Assembly (NCBI GenBank): GCA_900547275.1
Contig: URGA01000068.1
Span: forward strand, 1-11,179
Source of the DNA: an uncultured Oscillospiraceae bacterium
GTDB taxonomy: Bacteria > Bacillota > Clostridia > Oscillospirales > Acutalibacteraceae
Length of the DNA stretch: 11,179 nucleotides
Direction: 5' to 3'
Shown: positions 7,334 through 11,179 of the stretch, piece by piece
Layout: every line of letters starts with the position of its first letter
Numbering within the stretch: position 1 is the stretch's first letter
Made by a program: the position numbers and the translations under genes
The notes under the pieces: model-generated
Told to the model about the DNA's origin: nothing
What the model saw: the letters and a program-made list of their open reading frames with translations, nothing else
The model's database searches: none

Positions 7334-7370
7334 AAAGACCTGACTTGTAACAGCAAGCCGGGTCTTTATT
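7334..7370 (+). terminator. Intrinsic terminator after the rsmA-MATE-GNAT operon
   Basis: AAAGACC (7334-7340) pairs with GGTCTTT (7361-7367). The stem continues through a T-G wobble and one A-C mismatch to CTTG/CAAG, around a six-base loop (7348-7353). A short, interrupted T run (TTTATT) follows. It lies eight bases after the stop codon of the GNAT-like gene. The T tract is weak, and the second hairpin just downstream may back it up. Confidence 0.75.
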
Positions 7371-7385
7371 GTATATAAAGATAAA

Positions 7386-7424
7386 ACGAAAAGCTCCGCA
7401 GCGTAGCACTGCGGAGCTTTTCGT
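7386..7424. terminator. Perfect 16-bp hairpin, probable bidirectional terminator
   Basis: The arms 7386-7401 and 7409-7424 are perfectly complementary around a seven-base loop. The core GCTCCGCAG/CTGCGGAGC is flanked by AAAA on the left and TTTT on the right, so either strand has a GC-rich stem followed by T's. It lies between the convergent rsmA operon and the alpha-galactosidase gene, 154 bases beyond the end of the latter. It is the only clear terminator candidate for that gene. Confidence 0.75.
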
Positions 7425-7577
7425 ATAGAGGATATATGAAAAGAAAGAAAAAAGTCAAATGTTTTTCCGTTTCTGAGCTTATAATACCATTGAATTTTGA
7501 ATAAAGCATTCAGAAAATATTAACTTTTTATTACTAAATCAATTCCCCCGAATATATTTGACACGAGTATTGTAATA

Positions 7578-9671
7578 TTACATCCGTTTCAGTCGGATAA
7601 TCTTGCCTGTGAACGGTCTTGTCAAATCAAGACTTATGCCCACGTTCATAAGATAACTGCCGCTTTTTGTAAACTGACAGTCGTCAAAAGATACGCAGTA
7701 ATCGGCGTCGGCGTCAAGACCCTTGAAAAGTACAGTGCGCAGACGGTCGTTGAAAAACGAAGTTGCGGGCGAGCAGACAAAAACAACGCTTTGGCTGTCG
7801 CTGTTATACTGAGTGGCGTAAAATCCGTTGTTTTCATACGTTGCCAGGCGGTAAAAATCGCCGAACTGAACGGTGTTTCTGATCTCCTTATAAAGGGCAA
7901 CATATTTCTTTGATTTTTCAATCTCTTCTTTCGTGTATTCGTGGAGATTGCCGCCCAGCGACAGTGAGCCCTGCATTGAAACGATAAAGCGGAAGTCAAG
8001 ATCGTTTGAACGTTCCCTGCGGTTTGTGTCAGTAACCCAGGCGCGCATACATTTTATCGGGTAGAGCATTGAGTAGCCCTCCTGAATATAAAGGCGGTCA
8101 ACCGGGTCCGTGTTGTCTGAGGTCCATACCATGTCGTAGTGGCTCAGCGCGCCCAGCTCTGCTCTTCCGCCGCCTGAGGCGCAGCTTTCAATCTGAAGTC
8201 CCGGGTGTGCCGCTTTAAGCCTGTCAACTATGTCGTAAACGGCGGTAACGTGGCGGTACCAGAGTTCCTGTGGGTTTTGAAGATTTTCCGCTCCCGTTTC
8301 TGAAAACGGTCTGTTCATATCCCACTTGATATAACTGATGTCGTATTCATTGAGCATTGCGTCAAGACGGTTGAATATATATTCCTGAACGTCAGAGCGG
8401 GTCATGTTCAGCACAAGCTGGTTTCTCATAAGCTGGGCTTTTCTTGTGGGGTAATGGTAAGCCCAGTCGGGGTGTTCCCTGAATAAGTCTGAGTCGGGGT
8501 TTACCATTTCAGGCTCAAACCAAAGACCGAATTTCATTCCCAGCGCCTTTACACCGTCAATGAGGGGCTTGAGCCCGTCTGGGAATTTTTCTTTGTTAAC
8601 GAACCAGTCGCCAAGTCCGGCGTGGTCGTCGTTTCGCTGTCCGAACCAGCCGTCGTCCATAACGAACAGCTCGCAGCCTATGTCAGCGGCAATCTTCGCA
8701 AGTTCAAGCTGGTCTTTGCAGTTTACGTCAAAGCCGGTTGCTTCCCAGCTGTTGTAAAGAACGGGAAGCGGCTCTTTGGCAAATTCTTTGGGCAGTATGT
8801 TATCAACAGCGTATCTGTTCATCTGGTTGCTCATTTCGGCAAATCCCTGTGTATAGCCGCAAAATACAGAGGGCGTTGTGAATGTTTCGCCGCTTTTCAA
8901 AGTGTATGAAAAGTCCATGTCGCTGATACCGGCAACTGCACGCGTAACTCCGGCAAAATCTCTTGAAATTTCAATTCTGAAATTTCCGCTCCATGCAAGT
9001 GCGCCGAAGTAAACGCCTCCGTGGCTTTCATCGGCGTTCTGCGAAAGAATAAAATAAGGGCAGTTTCCGTGGCCGGTGTTGCCTTTTCTGCTTTCGTATG
9101 TAAGCACTCCGCTCTCAACAGGTGTTTTTGTAAGGCGGAATTCGCTTGCCCAGGCGCCGTTGGCGTTGGTTGAAATATACGGCTTTAGCGATGGAAAATT
9201 GAATTCGCCCGATGATATTTTGTTAAGAGTAATATCTTTGTCAGAATTGTTGGCAATGCGAACAGATCTTTCAATAATATCACTGCGGTCTGTAATACGG
9301 TAAACAAGTGTTGCCTCAAGCGAGTATTCTTCGTCTTTGAGCGTTATCTCAAGGCGGGAGCCGTTTTCTTCGTCGAAAACGCTGAAATCTGAATACTGAA
9401 GTTCAGCCTGGCGGCATCCGTCCGAAAAAGCAGCGGCAAACGCGCTGGGACGATAAACGACGCCTCCGTATGTCATGTATTCATATTTCGCAAAATCCGC
9501 TCCTGAGTGATTTGAATTCCTTTCTTCAGTCTCCGAGCAAAAATAATCTTTAACTTTGCATTTTCCGCCCCAGTGGAGATGGCGCAGATGTCCTTCACGG
9601 TTAACAGCCATAACGTAATGGGTGTTTTTCGTTTCCAGAACAAAAAGGTTTTTTTCGGTGTAAACAGACAT
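7578..9671 (-). CDS. Glycoside hydrolase family 36 alpha-galactosidase
   Basis: This 697-residue enzyme should cleave terminal alpha-1,6-galactose from raffinose-family sugars, melibiose or galactomannan fragments by a retaining mechanism. There is no signal peptide, so it acts in the cytoplasm on imported oligosaccharides. An N-terminal beta-sandwich (about 1-300) leads to a TIM barrel with VMDDGWF around 337-343, WFEPEM 384-389, KWDMNR 449-454 whose Asp451 is the expected nucleophile, SCASGGGR 496-503 and SDNTD 518-522 holding the expected acid/base (probably Asp519). A C-terminal beta domain ends in IIRLKRM. The length fits the roughly 700-730 residue tetrameric GH36 group of Gram-positives. 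The start at 9671 has GGAGG at six-base spacing; a GTG at 9692 in the same frame lies upstream of that site and is unlikely. No transporter or regulator gene adjoins it. Confidence 0.95.
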   Translation of the reverse strand: MSVYTEKNLFVLETKNTHYVMAVNREGHLRHLHWGGKCKVKDYFCSETEERNSNHSGADFAKYEYMTYGGVVYRPSAFAAAFSDGCRQAELQYSDFSVFDEENGSRLEITLKDEEYSLEATLVYRITDRSDIIERSVRIANNSDKDITLNKISSGEFNFPSLKPYISTNANGAWASEFRLTKTPVESGVLTYESRKGNTGHGNCPYFILSQNADESHGGVYFGALAWSGNFRIEISRDFAGVTRAVAGISDMDFSYTLKSGETFTTPSVFCGYTQGFAEMSNQMNRYAVDNILPKEFAKEPLPVLYNSWEATGFDVNCKDQLELAKIAADIGCELFVMDDGWFGQRNDDHAGLGDWFVNKEKFPDGLKPLIDGVKALGMKFGLWFEPEMVNPDSDLFREHPDWAYHYPTRKAQLMRNQLVLNMTRSDVQEYIFNRLDAMLNEYDISYIKWDMNRPFSETGAENLQNPQELWYRHVTAVYDIVDRLKAAHPGLQIESCASGGGRAELGALSHYDMVWTSDNTDPVDRLYIQEGYSMLYPIKCMRAWVTDTNRRERSNDLDFRFIVSMQGSLSLGGNLHEYTKEEIEKSKKYVALYKEIRNTVQFGDFYRLATYENNGFYATQYNSDSQSVVFVCSPATSFFNDRLRTVLFKGLDADADYCVSFDDCQFTKSGSYLMNVGISLDLTRPFTGKIIRLKRM

Positions 9672-9692
9672 ATAAATCCTCCTTTTGTTCAC

Positions 9693-9721
9693 AATATATC
9701 ATAACGGATTTTAATTGACAA
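9693..9721 (-). promoter_or_regulatory. Probable promoter of the alpha-galactosidase gene
   Basis: On the minus strand, TTGTCA (9721-9716) and TATATT (9698-9693) are 17 bases apart. The start point would fall near 9686, leaving a leader of about 15 bases with the GGAGG site. Its -35 box overlaps the -35 box of the zapA promoter on the other strand almost completely. No catabolite-responsive element or other operator is evident. Confidence 0.55.
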
Positions 9722-9743
9722 GCCATATTTAAATTGGTATACT
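9715..9743 (+). promoter_or_regulatory. Sigma-A-type promoter of zapA-U32
   Basis: A consensus TTGACA (9715-9720) is followed after 17 bases by TATACT (9738-9743), five of six matches to consensus. Transcription would start near 9750, about 26 bases before the zapA ATG. The strength of the match suggests constitutive expression, as expected for a cell-division gene. Confidence 0.8.
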
Positions 9744-9775
9744 AAAAAAAGAAAAATCTGTCGAAGGTGTTGGAT

Positions 9776-10126
9776 ATGGATAAAAATAAAGTTCATCTTA
9801 AGATATGCGGTTCAAGTTATACCGTTATTACCGATGACGACCCCGGCTATGTTGAAGAACTGGCTGAGGAAATCAATAAAGAGATGAAAAGCATCATAAA
9901 TGAGAACCCCAGTTTGTCCACTACGCAGGCGGCAGTTCTTGTTGCGCTGGATCGCTCCGATTCCGCCAAAAAATCCACCGCGTCTGCGGATAATCTGCGC
10001 GCCCAGATCAAGGATTATCTTGAGGACAGCGCCCGCGCCCGTATGGAAGTGGACGTGGCCAGAAGAGAGATTGAGCGCCTCAACAGGGAAATCAGCGCTC
10101 TGCGTGAAAAAATTGCGGGGAAATAA
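9776..10126 (+). CDS. zapA: Cell division protein ZapA
   Basis: ZapA binds FtsZ at mid-cell and promotes bundling and stability of the Z-ring. The 116-residue protein has the family layout: an N-terminal globular domain starting KVHLKICGSSYTVITDDDP (5-23), a helix PGYVEELAEEINKEM, then the LSTTQAAVLVALDRSD stretch (47-62), followed by a long charged coiled coil (about 70-113) with heptad-like R/E-rich repeats for dimer formation. The ATG at 9776 has AAGGTG at six-base spacing. A GTG at 9767 in the same frame is part of that site and is rejected. The stop lies six bases before the U32 gene, so the two are in one operon. Confidence 0.93.
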   Translation: MDKNKVHLKICGSSYTVITDDDPGYVEELAEEINKEMKSIINENPSLSTTQAAVLVALDRSDSAKKSTASADNLRAQIKDYLEDSARARMEVDVARREIERLNREISALREKIAGK

Positions 10127-10132
10127 GTCTCT

Positions 10133-11179
10133 ATGAAATTTGAAATTTTGGCTCCTGCGGGAAGCATGGAGTCTCTTGTTGCCGGTGTTCGCTGCGGCGC
10201 TAACGCGGTCTACCTTGGAGGGCAGACCCTTAACGCAAGGCGCAATGCCGGCAATTTTGACGATTTTCAACTGAATGAAGCGGCGCTTTACTGCCGTCAG
10301 CGTGGGGTCAAGGTTTACTTGACCCTTAATACTCTTGTGGGCGACGGGGAATTTTCCCTTGCGCTCTCCCAGGCTGAAAAAGCGCTGAAAAGCGGCGTTG
10401 ACGGTTTTATTATTCAAGACATGGGTTTGGCTTTTGCAATTCATAAAGCGTTTCCGAACGCCCACCTCCACGCTTCAACCCAGTGCTCTGTGCTGTCGCC
10501 GTCAGGTTTTAAGGCTCTGGAAAGAGCGGGCTTTTGCCGCGCTGTTGTTCCCCGTGAGATGACGGCAGAGGAGATAATGCAGGTAAGAGCCCAGACCGAT
10601 ATGGAGCTTGAAATGTTTGTCCACGGAGCGCTTTGTATGTGCGTCAGCGGCCAGTGCTATCTGTCGTCCGCTATCGGGGGCAGAAGCGGAAACAGGGGAC
10701 TTTGTGCCCAGCCGTGCCGCCTTCCTTTTTCTGCTGACAACAGCAAAAGCTGTGATTTGAGCCTGAAAGATTTAAGTCTTATTGACCATCTGAAAGAGAT
10801 TGGAGATATCGGCGTTTTGTCGCTTAAGATTGAGGGGAGGATGAAACGCCCTGAATATGTGGCGGCGGCTGTTACCGCAGTAAAAAAAGCGGTAGATTTA
10901 AGTTTAGACGATGAAACCAGAAGTATGCTTCAAAGGGTGTTTTCCAGAAGCGGATTTACCGACGGATATTTTACCGAAAAAACAGGAGCGCCTATGTTCG
11001 GTGTGCGCCGCAAGGACGATGTTAAAGCTGCGGCAGGGGCTTTGAAAACACTTTCACACCTTTATGATAAAGAAAAGCCCCTTGTCCCCGTTGATATGAC
11101 ATTTGTTTGCCGTGAAGATGAAAAGTCGGTGCTTACAGCGACTGTCGGCTCCCGCCCCGTTTCCGTCCTAGCTCAGGTT
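10133..11179 (+). CDS. U32-family (RlhA/TrhP-like) protein, 3' end cut by the window
   Basis: The first 349 codons are present without interruption and run off the window. The start MKFEILAPAGSMESL is typical of U32 proteins. These are named peptidases, but the well-studied bacterial members TrhP and RlhA install 5-hydroxyuridine in tRNA or 5-hydroxycytidine in 23S rRNA. The core signature occupies 161-196: FVHGALC, SGQC, GGRSGNRGLC and AQPCR, with Cys168, Cys175, Cys191 and Cys195 matching the four cysteines conserved in the family and thought to hold an iron-sulfur cluster. LSLKIEGRMKRPEYV (229-243) is a second family block. The VPVDMTF stretch from 318 looks like the entry to the DUF3656 extension of the longer RlhA-type proteins. 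It is co-transcribed with zapA; only a weak GGGG lies upstream of the ATG. Confidence 0.9.
   Translation, partial: MKFEILAPAGSMESLVAGVRCGANAVYLGGQTLNARRNAGNFDDFQLNEAALYCRQRGVKVYLTLNTLVGDGEFSLALSQAEKALKSGVDGFIIQDMGLAFAIHKAFPNAHLHASTQCSVLSPSGFKALERAGFCRAVVPREMTAEEIMQVRAQTDMELEMFVHGALCMCVSGQCYLSSAIGGRSGNRGLCAQPCRLPFSADNSKSCDLSLKDLSLIDHLKEIGDIGVLSLKIEGRMKRPEYVAAAVTAVKKAVDLSLDDETRSMLQRVFSRSGFTDGYFTEKTGAPMFGVRRKDDVKAAAGALKTLSHLYDKEKPLVPVDMTFVCREDEKSVLTATVGSRPVSVLAQV

Noticed and set aside
7493..7518. Imperfect inverted repeat around GAAT...ATTC in the 3' tail of the alpha-galactosidase transcript
   Set aside because: Only four solid base pairs and no GC-rich stem; not credible as a terminator.
7558..7582. 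TTGACA followed by AT-rich sequence on the plus strand at the end of the alpha-galactosidase gene
   Set aside because: No proper -10 box at 16-18 bases, and it would transcribe antisense into the gene with nothing to express.
7571..7582. Perfect 12-bp palindrome TGTAATATTACA over the alpha-galactosidase stop codon
   Set aside because: Short, AT-only apart from its ends, at a 3' end away from any promoter; likely chance in an AT-rich stretch.
9767..9775. GTG start for zapA three codons upstream
   Set aside because: The GTG is part of the AAGGTG ribosome binding site that is well spaced for the ATG at 9776.
9812..10471. 219-codon open frame on the minus strand across zapA and the U32 gene
   Set aside because: It crosses two well-supported genes and their junction on the opposite strand, and the predicted protein resembles no family.

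Overview
The window looks like ordinary chromosome from a low-to-mid GC Firmicute of class Clostridia, most likely a gut Ruminococcaceae/Oscillospiraceae-type anaerobe. The evidence is strong purine-rich Shine-Dalgarno sites, sigma-A-type promoters, tightly packed or overlapping genes, a zapA followed by a U32-family gene, a cytoplasmic GH36 alpha-galactosidase, and a MarR-controlled heterodimeric ABC exporter. The species assignment is inferred from gene content and codon use; no rRNA or other taxonomic marker is present.

Layout. (1) Positions 1-79 probably hold the last codons of a plus-strand gene, and 80-124 is a perfect bidirectional terminator. (2) Positions 136-4200, minus strand, form a three-gene operon read right to left: a MarR-type repressor, then two ABC exporter half-transporters. 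The genes overlap by 11 bp (or 20 bp if a TTG start is used) and by 1 bp. The two ABC subunits make a heterodimer with one degenerate and one consensus ATP site. (3) Positions 4201-4426 are a divergent control region. It has a strong promoter for the marR operon with a palindromic operator just downstream of the start point, and an extended -10 promoter for rsmA. (4) Positions 4427-7326, plus strand, hold rsmA (16S rRNA dimethyladenosine transferase), a MATE efflux pump that begins directly after the rsmA stop, and a 193-residue GNAT-like protein. They are followed by two tandem hairpins. (5) Positions 7425-7577 are AT-rich and hold nothing I can identify. (6) Positions 7578-9671, minus strand, encode the GH36 alpha-galactosidase. 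(7) Positions 9672-9775 are a compact divergent promoter region in which one heptamer can serve as the -35 box on both strands. (8) Positions 9776-11179, plus strand, hold zapA and the first 349 codons of a U32-family (RlhA/TrhP-like) protein that runs off the window.

How the genes fit together. Two separate efflux systems (the MarR-regulated ABC exporter and the MATE pump) flank rsmA, whose product modifies the target of kasugamycin. The cluster may therefore be tied to drug or xenobiotic response, but the rsmA-MATE linkage may be only co-transcription. The alpha-galactosidase stands alone, without a sugar transporter or regulator in view. zapA and the U32 gene form a housekeeping pair.

No new biological system is evident. 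The most unusual signal is a block of about 66% GC (around 200-640) inside the 3' part of the second ABC gene, against roughly 37-50% in the rest of the gene. It begins almost exactly at the Q-loop codon and looks like a recombination tract from a higher-GC donor.
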